Source: Phoronis australis
Lineage: Eukaryota; Phoronida; Phoronidae
Length of the DNA: 62,000 nt
NCBI GenBank assembly: GCA_002633005.1
Contig: NMRA01000104.1
Location: 206,070-268,069 of the forward strand
Direction: 5' to 3'
The position numbers and the translations under genes are program-made. The notes beneath the pieces are model-generated. The model was not told the origin of the DNA. It ran no database searches and saw only the letters and a list, made by a program, of their open reading frames with translations. Positions 50,137-62,000 of the stretch are shown piece after piece. How positions within the stretch are numbered: position 1 is the first letter of the stretch; each line of letters opens with the position of its first letter.

Positions 50137-51109
50137 CCAAGTATTTGTAAAAATTTTGAATTTCTGTAGATGACAAAGCATTTTTCTTTTAGTTTTAAGT
50201 TTCAAAAACCGATCTGTCAACTGCTCGCCACTTCGATTTTTCTCCCACAAGGCAAAGCACGCCTCCTTATTTAGTATGGCAAGACCAATGAGGAGTAGAC
50301 GAAAGATATAGTACGTTCCACTTAAAATAGAAAATGCTACCTTTGACCTTTGATGTAAACAAAACAATGATGAGTTCAAGGAGCAGCCAGTCCAATCAGG
50401 AAGCAATTGAAGCAAGTCGTCATGTATAGTCTAAAATGCACTTGGAATTATTTTCAGGAAATCACTTGCTTCACTGGCTTGTCTCATACTGCGGTGTCAA
50501 CCCAATGATAATTTGCCGTTGCTAATATCTATGTTGTCAGTCAGCTGTTTGTCGGATGAGCTCATGTGCGCATTTGTAAGTGGGAGGGAGATAAGAAACT
50601 TTGCGAGTTTGTCCTTATCGTGTATTTCATAAATTGTGAATGTTGCGACTTCTTTGGAAATTTTCTCACATTGGAAGTAAATAACTTTGCAGCAGACATT
50701 GCGAGATGGTACTTTCTTCAAGAAATGTTTAAAAGATATTTTTGAAGAGCTTTCGCATTCCATACCTCTTTAAAAAGCTTATGTGGATGGGAGCACATTT
50801 TAGCATGTTGATAGATGTCAGGTTTGTCCTAAAAGTTCAGAGGTTTAACCTTAAAAGTATTCAATTAAACCACATTCTTGTTGGCATAGAGTTCATTCGA
50901 GACGGATGAAAATGATTTTTACATCCTATCCAGCGCATAACTTTATGCAACCGGGCCCTGAGGTGAAGTAGAACTAGGGCCGCCAGTTCCTCTCAAGAAA
51001 CCAATTTCTAAACTGAGTAAGTTACAAGATCACTAGTATTGAAACACCAAGTGGTCTCAACCAAAAGTTGAGTTACAGCAGAAGGCATGATCTGGTTTAT
51101 TTGTCCCTA

Positions 51110-51655
51110 CCCGGGACCCTAGAAAATTGGCCATATTTGGCCAGCTTCAGAAATCACATCTCATAAATTATTACTCGGATTCAAGTGAAACTTTAAGGTA
51201 CTATGCTTTATACACTATTATCCAAAACGTTGTTATAACTAAGAATTGTTTTGAATAAAATGTTTCATTTTTGCAGGAGGGGCTATCAAAATTTAGGTCT
51301 TAAAGGTTTTTATGTTCATAAGTTAAAGTTAAATAAAACGAAAACGGAACGATAATTTACTGAGAAAATTGTAACAGGGTTTTTGAGATTTTATCTTGAA
51401 CATTAACATAATATGAAATTTGCTCATGATATTGATCCAGTTTTGCTATGAACGTGCCTTTCTTTTTTACTACGTTTATTAAAAAGCATTGTCACGTGAC
51501 CTCATTAATGGCAGACTGGTATAAAGTCAAAAAAATCAAATTTTGTGGAATTTCTACTCTCATAAATTATATACTTTTGCTGAGTTAAGTTGTATAGTTT
51601 CATAGATATTTAGATAAATATGCAGTCTTGCCGATAAGGTCCAACATAACCTTTA
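51110..51655. mobile_element. Diverged copy of the 550-base interspersed element
   Basis: Internal order matches 28781-29335: GGCCA near the left end, a GAAACTTT...GTACTATG phrase, an AAACGAAAACG phrase, GTCACGTGAC (51490-51499), and a right end reading GGTCCAACATAACCTTTA. Confidence 0.6.
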
Positions 51656-53594
51656 ATAAAAAGTTTCCCGCTTTCGTGGTGTAATTCATCTACGTCACAG
51701 CCGACAAATATTTTTGAGATCTGACGTCATTCAGACTGAAATCCGCGTGTGCCTTTGCTCCTCTGACGTCTGAGGTTTCAGTTTCATAAATAAACATTTT
51801 TTTTCGATTTACTTCTTTTTAAGGGACGCACAATTTTGCCGTTTTTTCTTTGTATGGTTACTTTTAATACAAACATTTTCTGTTAGAGTAATGAATGAAA
51901 ATTGGTTTCTCGGGTAATTAGAAGGCATGATTACGTATTTAAGTTACAAGAGCCTACTTGTATACTGGCATGTGAGTGCAAGAAATTCATGTGGTCGACG
52001 TAAAACAACATGACGTGCGAATGAATCTGTGTTACTCCTGACGAAAGAGGAAATCAAACAAAATCATCAGTCAGGATATATTAGTGGTTTAACAAATTGC
52101 TTGTGAGTAGCTGATATGCACATGTGTAAAGAGTAAGAGAACATCGCTGTCTAGTCACTGAGATTGTTGCATACAAAGTAGCCTCAAAGTCGTATACGGC
52201 TAATGTGGACTGGGTCTGTGGTGATGATGATGATGATGACGGTGGTGTTTGTTGTTGAATGTGATGATAATCACAGTGATGATGGTGATGGTTTCTTCAC
52301 CCGATTTGCGGGACTTAGCTTCTTCGTGTTTAGAAATTGAAATCCCCTTCAAACGTTTCAAGACATTTTGGAGACTCGCAAATTTTATCAGACAGCCAAT
52401 GTCAACTGAGAAAGAGGCTGACGTTTCCATAAACTAATTCTCGAAATTGCGTGTCTTCAGCTGAGAAAGTATCGAATGACGCGATTCTAGACGTAAGCGC
52501 ATGCGCTTTCTCGTTTTTGGTATCAACTTGATTGTGAACTCCGTGGAGCCAGCTATACAAGTGTCCTTTAAAGATGAATCGCTTTCATAGAAAATAACGT
52601 TTATTAAACATACAAAAATATATGGAGATTGTCTAAATTAACATATAAGCACTTTATAAAATTGAGTATATTGCCTTTTTATGGTCGTCTCCAACTGCAA
52701 TGTCTATTGTTTACCTTCCCTAAAAATACAAACGAAGCCATAAACGTAACAGCATAGCACCTAGGGGGCACGTAGACTTCTCTACCCCCGCGCTTCTCTC
52801 ACGCACGCGGCTCTGCCCTCACGGACGCATGTTACCCCATCCCACAACTCTAATCTCATTTCACGTACATGCTTCTCTGCTTGGAAAACCAACTTGGTTT
52901 CCGCACATTATTCCCTGCCCCGAAAACTATTATATAACCTGACACACCCATTCTATCAAGTCACCAAACAAGAATGGTAGGTTTTAGTCTTTTTTGAAAA
53001 TTGAGTAGGTGGCGTGATATTTAGTTTTAGTTGCTCACTTTTTTCAGAAATATCCACCTGAGACGATAAAAAGACGCACGTTTTTTTTACTCGTCGCTTG
53101 GTAAATCCTAGCACCAGACCCTGACTGAAATTTATGCGAACGGGCGTTTTTATATATTTTTTTAATTTAGTCGGTGAGAATGAAAGTCTCAAAATAAGTC
53201 GGGGTGAAGACCAAGTCCACTTCCGGTTTCTGAGCTAATATGAAAATGCTATTGACCTCATTTTGCGCTCAACAATATACTCCACACGTCAGTTGTCCTC
53301 GTATGCCGTGATTCCCATGAACAGAACTGTATATAAAGTTTCAATAATTTTGTCAATGAAATTTTGAGGAACTGGACAACATTTACAATATGTATTGAAA
53401 AAGTAACAATTTCTTATTTCATTTTACGATGATCAAGTACGTTATTGAAAAAATGTCTTCTATACTTCGATACGCTGAAAATGGTGCTGGGTTATATGCG
53501 TACGGGAGAGGGCAATAGTGTGCGTGAGAGAAGAGTTTTGTGAGCGAGTCGGGAAGTCAAAAAGAAGAAAGGAGTGCAGAGTTTACTGTACACG

Positions 53595-53757
53595 AATACG
53601 ATGGTGGCACACCATCAATCAAACAAGAATAAGATGGTGACGCACTATCAACCAAACACCAATAAGATGGTGACGCGCCAACAATCAAACGCCAATAACG
53701 TGGCGAAGGGGCCAACAATCAAACATGAATAAGATGGTTACGCGCCACCAGTCAAAC
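53595..53757 (+). repeat. Minisatellite, four to five units of about 37 bases
   Basis: Units carry AATAAGATGGTGACGCGCCA and CAATCAAAC with variation. Confidence 0.75.
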
Positions 53758-54393
53758 TTAAGTGTAAAAGGGTTGATTTAGAAACTAGTTTCATAACCTG
53801 GCACATGTTCCATGGACGCGAGAACCTGGCGAAAACACAATATTTCGCGAGGTCGTCCCAGAGTACCACCCTGTATTTCCACAGTTATTTCCCTGAGTAA
53901 AAAATGGGTGTGGTTTAGAGTTTGGAAAGTTTCTACAATGGAACATAAGTTCATTGCCGTCAGAAATGTTGTCTTAGTTCTAAGCGACTATTGTTGAAAA
54001 ATATTTGTATCTCACCTCAGCAAAAATATATCCTCTCCAAAAAAAGCCTAAGACTGCTAGTTTCTCAGACAATGGCAAAAGTTTTGTTCCGTAGTTCTGA
54101 AGTGTGAGCTTGAGTCAAAACTGCTGTTTTGAGTTTCATGAAACAGATGGAAAACAGACTCTTGATTCTAAACATTTCGGCCTAGGTTAACCGATCACGA
54201 ACAGGTTACTTTTTTCTGGTGGACTGGCACTTCTCACGGACATCAATCTTGCGTCTCTCGTTCGATTCAGGGTTCGCTGAACAAGCCTCAAAATATATAC
54301 AGAGGGTACACAAGAACGGTTGCATGCAAAACTATAAAAACCGCTTTGTGGCCAGGTGGATTTTGTACCAAAATGCCTCGTCATCACGCAACC

Positions 54394-57300
54394 TTATTTT
54401 CTGCCAGTGAAATATGGAAGATTTTGATAGTGAGGCTCTGCTGGTAAAGCATCGGAATTGGCATAAATTTCCCCGAAGTCCTCTGCTGCCTGAGTGGTGC
54501 TGTGATTTTCATAAATTTGTCCAAATTCATCTTCTTCTGCACAACCGTTATTATGGGGGTCTTTATACGTTTGATTGAAATCTCCACAGTTCACGGTTGG
54601 GGCTTCATACGTTTGATCAAAGTCCTGACAACTAGTAACTGGTTCTTCATACGTTTGATCAAAGTCATTCTGTGCGCCACCATCTGTGGAATTGGGGGTT
54701 TCGTAAGTGTCTCCATAATCGGGAGTAGGGACAGGTTCCTCATAAGTTTCACCATAATCTTTGAAAATATTTGCGTTTGAAGCGTCTTCATGTGTTTTGT
54801 TTTGTCTCTTTTGCTTTTCGTTCTTTTTGTTGAAACTCCTTTTTGCCTTTTCTCGTTCTGCTGGGCAGTTACCATATATATTGACGTCCTCGTCTGGGTT
54901 CACATTCCCGTAAAACGGTTGCTCTACCTCCTCGTCATCAACACGCTGCTCGTTCACGTAGCCATGTGGCGAAGCATGTCGCAAGTCCAATTTTATTGGT
55001 TCGTTATTGACGGTCATTTCCATGTATTGTTGACCGTAGTCTTTTCCCGGATCAGATGCACGTAACTGGTTCGCTGCCTGATGTCGCCGAGTCTGATCAA
55101 TTTTCTGTTAAACGCAAAAATCATAAATGGTAGTGTTGGTTAAATTACATGTACTTAATCAAAAACATGTTTGCATAATCTTTGCTGTAAATAGACTCGT
55201 GTAAACAAATCTCCTTAAAAACTATGTTTGTATTTCTGCTGACTACACGGTGCCCCCCGTTTCCCTAGTCTACACGGCATTTTGATCAACCTATCTGCAG
55301 TCGGCTACTTGAATGTAACAACGTAATGATCGGGGGTATCTTAGGAATTACTTAAACCACTTTTACATGCAAGGACGGATGAACGACTTGAGAAACTAGT
55401 GAAAGAGACAAAATTTGCTGTGACATCAACTTCCGGTTTCACGAAGGCTCGAATTCTGACTTTTATTTCCAAAAATAGTATTCCGCTAACCGGCGCTAAT
55501 GACGTCATACATGTATTAGTGTGATTGTCGTCATCGACTAATAAACGGACATCGATTGTTCGTTACGAACATATATTATAGACAAAATTAAAATAGACAT
55601 TGATAAAAGACAACATACTTCTGACGGATCTCTTGTGTACCGTAAAACTTCATCGTGTTGTTGTGGAATGTCGTCCGGCATGGTCTTCAGAATCTCTACG
55701 TTACCATATATGTGAATTTTCGGTCCTCGTCTGGCTTCGTTCTAAATCCAAATGGTAGAGATTAGCACAAACAGGATGGTTTATGTTGGCAGGACATTAT
55801 CGTTTTACGACCGAGAAATGCACTATTGGGATTGTTGTTGGATGGGATAGACTTCTCGTAGTTGAAGCTGACACCACTAGGGCTGTTAAACAACAAAAGG
55901 TGGTGTTCTTTTTTGGTTTTCTTACAAATCGCCAAATTTCCACGTTGTGTGCCCGAAATTTATTGAAATCAAGGCGGTGAATTTTCCAGTTGAAAGCGCT
56001 TAAGGTTGAATTATTGAAAAATTTCCAAATCTGGCAAACTTCGGAACTGTACATCCATATAAAATGACTGATCGAAGTCGTACATGTACGATACTTTCCC
56101 GTTCCATGCTTTTGCCAATGTCCTTTCTCCAAAACGTTTTTAAGTGGACCTCTTTTGCGAGACATGATAACAAAAATAAGGCTTTTATGATTTCTATGAA
56201 AAAACTCAAAAGTTGCTTAAAACAACAGCGAAGTGAAAATTTAGAAAACTAACAGCAATTATTTTATAAAAAGCGAAATTTGGTCGTGATATTGGCATTC
56301 TTTTGCTAGGGAAGCATCTTTCTTTGTTGGTGAATTTTACTAACAACTAACATAATGTTGCATGACTCAGTTAATAGGACATTGGTATACATCCAATCAA
56401 CAATTCTAAGGGCTTTATACTTTCACAAAACATATGCTTTTACTGAGCTAAAATCCATTGTTTGCAAATACTTGTCTAAATACCTAAATAATCCTAAAAT
56501 GCTCTATCGTTTGTCGAGTGGGTTTATCTTCGGCTCTGCCAGCACAGCGCTAGACTGCGACCGCGGGGTGTTGCAGGTTCGATTCCGCGCTGAGGCTAAA
56601 CTCAGGCAATCACTTTAATGTCCATTTAATAAGCGCAAATATTTGTATAAAAACTAGAGCTACGCTGAGAGAGTAACCGCACCTCCACTAACACAAGAGA
56701 AACGGTCAAGACTGAGTTCTCAAATCCTACTCTTCTTGGCAAGATCTGCACGTGCAATATACTGCGCTACTGCTTCGTCACGTGGTCATCAAACGTGAAC
56801 AGTCGGTCTCCAAGCATATTAAATAATCCAACATTTAGGTAAATTTACATGTTCAAATGTGATCAAAGTGAAGTGCTGTATTAATGAACGCCTAAGTTGG
56901 GACGCTGTCAAATTTTAAAAGGTATACAATATAGTTTTAGCACCGGTGAGACAGTGAAGCAATGGACAGACAAACATTACTATAGTGACAGCACCCTCCA
57001 ACTCTGTCAGCGGAAGTGATATCATCTGTCATGCGCTAAGCGACCGGGTAATCAGTGAACAAATTTCATCAACTATGGTGGTTGCTTAGGCATGAAGTTA
57101 TTTTGATGGTATTATAGGAAACAAGCGTGACAAAAATAATTTGGAACTGGCGAATGTCATATATTTCCATATGTACTTAAACGGGCGAATACGAACCTTC
57201 AATTTGCCATTACCATGGGTTCGGTAACTCGCATTCGAGTATTAGAGAATGCCCATGAAGTGAAACGTCTGTTTTTACTAACATAGGCGTAAGCGGATGG

Positions 57301-58733
57301 GTGCAGAGCTGAATTTGGTCGGTTGTTCTAAAATTTTCATTCTACTATTTATGAATTAGACAAACGCAATAATATTCTCAAGCGTTTTACAACTACCAGC
57401 AAGAACGACAAATAGTTCCACCAATAGCATTTCTTTGAAGGTCGTTATTAGGAAAGAGGAAGTTGCTCATACGACTCGGAAACTGGCAGGAATATGATTT
57501 TTGATGACTGTATACCAACTAAACGTATTCGGCTAAAAAATCCTGTGAGATTTGAGGTGGATGATCTTTTCGCCCACAGCCACGTCTTACTGATTAGCCC
57601 CACCAAAGCATTGATCTCGCTTGTTGAAAAAAATAAAACAATTAGAAAGTAATGTATACCTCCGATTGCTGGCCTTCCATGTCTACGTAGGATGGTGTGT
57701 TACGTCCTTTCTTGCGTCTCACGATGATTACGATCACGACTATCAGTCCAATCAATACAACAGCTACAACCGGAAGCACAATTGCCAAAAGGCTGATACA
57801 CGTGTCCGTACCAGTCAGGATGCGAAAGCCTGAACATGGCCTACAGGTGCCGTTCTCAACATACATGTTGGTCTTGCTTCTGCACTCGTCAGCGGTGATA
57901 CAGATGAAGTAATTGGAAATATTTTCGAATTTTACGAGTTCATCATCACAGTCTACTTTATCGATACAAAGAGAATGGGATGCGTTTTTAAAGAGCCTGT
58001 GGTTACTTGGACATGCAACACATTCCTTATTGTCTGCAAAAGTACCGGTACGTGGAGGGCAAGACTCGACGCACGTTTCAGCGTGGATATAGTTTTTGCA
58101 AAATACACATTTAAACGTCGGAATTGCCGTTGTAAGCGCAGTTGTATATGGAAGATTGGTAGTGGAGTTATAGTAAGTGGTGTTGGTGAGACGCGTGTAT
58201 GTTGCCCACGAGGTGGTAAAGTTGCGATAAGCTGCTGATTTGTCATTATTGGAGGAGTTGCCCGTCACGGCTGACGTCACGGCTGACGTCCCGACTTCTG
58301 GCGTTGTGTAACGCATTGCCTCTTGTTCTTCTTTCAAAAACGACGGGGAACAGTCTGTACAGTCGTCTTCCTTCGGGCCTGTACAGCTCTCGCAGCCTCT
58401 AAAGCATTGCTTCCAAACAAACCAACGGTTCGCCAGTATGGCAGTAGTCGGCGACATCGTCGTCGTAGATAAAGCGTTGGTCAGATTGTGGGTACTGAAT
58501 GGTGTCGTCTTTTTGTTGACTGCACTAGTCAAGCTATAGTTGCTCGTCACATTAATTTGCGTTGTCGATGGTGAACGCTGTGGACCAGTAGCTTGCTGAC
58601 AAGTAAAGTCATTTTTGAAGTCTTTGTAATGTTTGGTATTTCGTTCAATGTTGCAGTTGGCGATGTCGTTACGATAAATCTCGTTGACCGTTTCACACGT
58701 ACAACACGGACTTTGTTGGCAGGAACTGGTCAC
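54394..58733 (-). CDS. Kinase-less single-pass receptor with phosphotyrosine-docking tail (5' end missing)
   Basis: Three 3' exons on the minus strand: 57660-58733, 55619-55741 and 54394-55104, all phase 0, 635 residues. The first one starts after a 3' splice site (TTATAG), so an exon with the signal peptide lies further upstream and was not identified. Ectodomain (residues 1-313): a Thr/Ser-rich, N-glycosylation-rich stretch and cysteine clusters such as CFRGCESCTGPKEDDCTDC and CVACPSNHRLF, like furin-type or GFR-type cysteine-rich repeats. The TM helix at about 314-338 is followed by RRKK. The tail has YVDM and YMEM (YxxM, PI3K p85 type), YGNV, YVNE, YGNV, YGNC, YENH and YANS (YxN, Grb2 type), and YEEP, YETP, YEEP, YEAP and YKDP (YxxP, Crk/Nck type). 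The last seven sit in a tandem repeat of consensus [DE][YF]xx[TI]Y. It ends at YFTGRK-stop without a kinase domain. SH2 partners are inferred from motif rules; orthology is not recognised. Confidence 0.82.
55990..56480. mobile_element. Old copy of the 550-base interspersed element
   Basis: Shares several phrases in order with 28781-29335 and 51110-51655 (GGCAAACTTC, TTTGGTCGTGATATTGG, TTTTGCTAGG, TTTTACTGAGCTAAA) but has lost the clear ends and the CACGTG box. It lies in the intron between the receptor's TM exon and its next exon. Confidence 0.45.
56530..56605 (+). repeat. tRNA-like fragment with a B box
   Basis: GGTTCGATTCC at about 56576 is a perfect Pol III B box preceded by an ACTGCGACCGCGG anticodon-arm-like stretch. 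The T stem and acceptor stem do not pair, so I read it as a decayed tRNA or SINE head, not a working tRNA gene. Confidence 0.35.
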
Positions 58734-61700
58734 CTATAATAAAACACATCTGCATAATTAAGACTATTTTGGAAATTTGGGAAGTAGATAGTTGCACAAA
58801 GAATTAGACAAAGAAAGTGGTAATCGAAATAACTCCTCGAAGAAACGGTTGACTATAATTTTAAATATATTTTAGCATGATTTGAATGAGTTTAGAGCGG
58901 TTGAAGATCAATATTAGAAATTGCGCAAATAAAAACAGTTTGTTTGGATCATTTTGCTTTGCCAGATGTTGACTTTATGGTCCGAATGTGGTACGCTCAC
59001 TCAAGTCACTTGGCCTGGCATTAAATCTGGTTTAAATCTATGTACAATGAAACTTTTTATCAACAAATATCGTCCTATTTTACGGATACATAATAAAATA
59101 CGCCTGGTCGCCGGAGTAGTTAATTGACAGCACGCTGCGCTGTTTTATAGAGATTTTACTTAATGCGGTGAAATTTCTTAGCTTTTTTATTTCATCCAAT
59201 GTTGTACAGTGGTCATCAAACAATTCACACAGAAACGCGCAATGTCTCGAAACGTCAGTCGATGAAAAAAAAATGTGCAAGTCATTCATAGATGACCTAC
59301 AAAACTGCCACTATCGTGGATTATGGATACGGAGTTCACAGATCAGTAACGGGGCGACCCACGGTCCGCACCCTCACCACCGAGCCTGAGTCCATCCACA
59401 CACTGGTACTCTAACCAAGGAGAATGTCGAGTACGAGGGCACACCACTCTCACGGACTCCACGTTTTTTACACCCAAACAGATTTCCAAACTTTTGGATT
59501 TCTCAGCCTTCGGAAATCCATGCATAAGCGTTATTACGTAATATTCAATGAATTCAGTCATGCTCTACATACATTATTATTTTCATCTTGACAGCATTTG
59601 GTCGGTAATGAAGATATAGGGGATGTTCGAGTCAGAATACTTTTGAAAAAATACACTGACCTGAAAATCCCCTCTATGGTAGTTGAGCCACACAAGAAAG
59701 TATTTTAAATTAAACACTACTTTTTGCAGTCATTTTTCAATTGCAGGTCCTGTATGTAGCTCTATTTGTATAAACAGTATTAGTAATAGCCATGCGCTAG
59801 ATGTAACTGGGTTAGATTACTGTACAGGATATTTTTGGAATTAGGGTGTAACTCTATAAGTTTGTTTAACTTCGAACAACGATTTCAGCTTCATATTGAT
59901 GGCGAAATAGTACCAATAACTCTTTGCAGTTAAAACAATCAAAACGGAAATTTTTGTTAACCCCGGGATTTGAACCTCATTGTCCATCCTGAGGATGAGG
60001 AGACCGAAAACCGACCAAGCAGTGTCGTGCCATTTATAATAGGATAAGCAATAAAATGAATACTGAGTGAGGAGCAAAATGAGTTTTTTTTGAATTTCAT
60101 TTCGCTTCACGGTTGCCTGTCAAATGCTAGAATAGTGATGGGGATACTTGTCTCTATATGTGCAACTTATCAAATTATCAGGTGTTACCCGGAGTTCTCA
60201 AGCTCGCGAGGGCTGATAAGACGAATATGGGTCAAGTTTATATCTTTGTCCATCTTTCTGCACTCGTAAGCCGCTTCCATCCAGTAAAATATAAGCTGAA
60301 AGTTCAGGAAATATAATTTTATCTCATTAGATTTCATTCGGAGCCCATCTCTGTACAAATGAAATCGAAATTGTAGTTGAGTAATTAATTAGAACATCTT
60401 GATATTTTAGTATCTTTGCGTCTGTATTGTTTTGTACACGGACAATTGTAGAGCATGAAGTCAAGAAATGTGAGATCGTTCATCCTCCTTTGAAAATTCC
60501 CACTTTTGGCCGAATCCAGTATAACGGATAGTGAAAGCAGAGCACATCATTGCAACACAAAAGCAGTATTGTGTTCCACTGATGCAACGAGGTCACCATT
60601 GAGGAAGTTGTCTGGCGTATCGCGGAAACTCTTCTTGGTTGTAATACCTTGTCGGTGGTAATCTTTATGTGCAAATCATTTCAAATCGGGTTATGTTGGA
60701 TGAAAATTTTCGCATGCCGTCAGTCGTTCATCTCAATTTCCCATGCAAGAGACTCCCGTCCTATAGTTAGGGTTCCCTGTGTCGGGCCATCGCGTTATCA
60801 TTCACACTAGCCGTGCGAAACGCTGAGGGAAGTAGATACGGAGACTAAGAGTGAACATAAGTGTTCATCGCAAGAGACAGGAATACTTCTTGAAGAGACC
60901 GTGTTCAAAGCTTCAAGCAGAATTTCAGTCACTGTTAGATTTTAGTAGGCAAGGTGTGCGGCAGCGGGATTCTTTCTCCAGGCAGTACAAATTTCTTTCC
61001 AGAACATTTGACCCTGCCGTAACACAAAGTACAGTAATCAGATATTCTTTAAAGTGAAAAGTAAAAATGTATTTAGTATACTGTATACTTCAAAAGTTGC
61101 ATCATAAATGTACATACTGAGGTAGAAAGCCAGCTAGCTGTACGAAGACTATCGTCAACATACAGCCAGGTAGCTAGTGGATGTAGAGCTCCGTTCAGTA
61201 GACACCGAAATTTCACCGAACCCCGGTGCTCAGCTTGTCACATCGTAGTACTTAGAGCTAACAACCTACAGGGGTGCATGCAGAGTCTGGGAACGAACCG
61301 ACATTCACCTCATTGCCCGTTACAGCCGTTTATAGAAGGAAAAAGACAATCTAATAAACGTTATTTTTCGTACTTCTCCACCTTTTGTAACAAAGGAAAT
61401 CTGTGGTCGTTTTGAAAACAATGCCTTCTGTAGCACCTGCACGTATGCGCCATTTCCGGAAATTTTACGATATCTCTCGAGTTTTTTTTCTGAAATTGGG
61501 TTTTCTGATCATAAAATAGTATAAACTTGTAATGAAATGAAACCACTTGCGATTGTTATGACATGTACACAACCTTACATTTGATTGAATAACATGGAAA
61601 TTGGCCAACGCAATGGTGCCCAAAGAGCACATCGCAATTTTAGCAGCAGAATAACTGAAGAACGTCAATTTTCCAACACCAGGGTAAATAATTTAGTTTA

Positions 61701-61924
61701 CCCAAGGAAGCGTAAGGATTTTTTAATGAGGCATCATTAATTTTGACAGCGACAGGCCAGATGAATTTTATACGTGATAGAACCCAGGCCTTTGAGCCGA
61801 CGAACTGACGTCACCAAAGCTAGTACGAAATTGGCCACCCTCTCTCCGCGTCTATGAAAAAACGGCCCGCGAGAAATAAATAGAACACCTCCAGGGAGGC
61901 GGTGCAGTACGTGGGACCAAGGCG
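58734..61924. other. Stretch upstream of the receptor exons, no gene recognised
   Basis: The missing first exon(s) of the receptor should lie here or beyond the window. I found no convincing ATG followed by a signal peptide and a phase 0 donor. Remaining open frames are short and unremarkable. Confidence 0.4.
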
Positions 61925-62000
61925 ATGCCTAAACGGGAGCAACGAAGGTCTGTAGTGGAGCGGGGGAGACGGAGTTTGTGCAAACGATGCATTTTATATA
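61925..62000 (+). CDS. Possible start of a gene running off the window
   Basis: From the ATG at 61925 a frame stays open to the window end (25 codons, very basic: MPKREQRRSVVERGRRSLCK onward). The preceding 100 bases are CpG-richer than the surroundings, as in a promoter. This is too short to identify and could be chance. Confidence 0.15.
   Translation, partial: MPKREQRRSVVERGRRSLCKRCILY

Larger units (their letters stand above)
50137..54393. other. Gene-free stretch with simple repeats
   Basis: No supported exon. It holds an interspersed element (51110-51655), a GAT/GTG microsatellite at about 52219-52295, and a minisatellite at 53595-53757. Minus-strand His-rich frames near 52.3 kb only reflect the triplet repeat. 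Confidence 0.5.

Noticed and set aside
52200-52430. His-rich minus-strand frame
   Set aside because: It is a translation of a GAT/GTG microsatellite.
57642-58733. Reading the large receptor exon as a complete gene starting at 58733
   Set aside because: The first codon there is GTG directly after a TAG splice acceptor, there is no signal peptide, and the 3' side has a clear donor leading to two further tail exons.
61551-61631. Possible signal-peptide exon for the receptor on the minus strand (MCSLGTIALANFHVIQSN before a GTAAGG donor)
   Set aside because: Phase 0 would fit, but the stretch is only weakly hydrophobic, short and without other support.

Overview
The window is animal nuclear DNA: AT-rich, with GT-AG introns of roughly 0.1-3.7 kb, CpG-rich promoter sequence, tRNA-derived SINEs, MITEs, and genes of typical metazoan type. 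It reads like a heterozygous marine invertebrate. A sponge or another early-branching animal is plausible, but I cannot fix the phylum by eye. Almost all short open frames here are chance frames inside introns and repeats; the real genes had to be put together from exons by splice signals and reading phase.

Three protein genes are supported. (1) Positions 1710-15480, minus strand: EXOSC6/MTR3, an RNase PH-like subunit of the RNA exosome, 9 coding exons, 269 residues, complete. (2) Positions 19478-43330, plus strand: an unconventional myosin, 28 coding exons, 1201 residues, complete. It has a motor, one IQ motif, a short charged helix, and then a tail that reads as a SMAD MH2-like domain. This is the most exciting object in the window. 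(3) Positions 54394-58733, minus strand: the 3' three exons of a single-pass receptor with a Thr/Ser-rich, cysteine-rich ectodomain and a long cytoplasmic tail packed with tyrosine motifs (YxxM, YxN, YxxP) but with no kinase. Its first exon(s) were not found.

The rest is introns and intergenic DNA rich in repeats. There are two near-identical direct duplications (3605-6131 with 8519-11435, and 45801-47696 with 48265-50136). Each has an edge exactly at a single N (6132, 48264), so both may be haplotype duplicates left in the assembly rather than real tandem copies. The first one carries a second set of three EXOSC6 exons. Other repeats are a family whose units carry a CTCF-like core sequence, a MITE family with matching 6-bp flanks, a roughly 550-bp interspersed family carrying the palindrome GTCACGTGAC, a long-armed foldback element, tRNA-derived SINEs, and several minisatellites.

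Layout: 1-1.7 kb no gene; 1.7-15.5 kb EXOSC6; 15.5-19.4 kb shared upstream region, probably a divergent promoter plus 5' intron of the myosin; 19.4-43.5 kb myosin; 43.5-54.4 kb repeats with no gene seen; 54.4-58.7 kb receptor; 58.7-62 kb nothing secure. The genes have no evident functional link beyond EXOSC6 and the myosin lying head to head.
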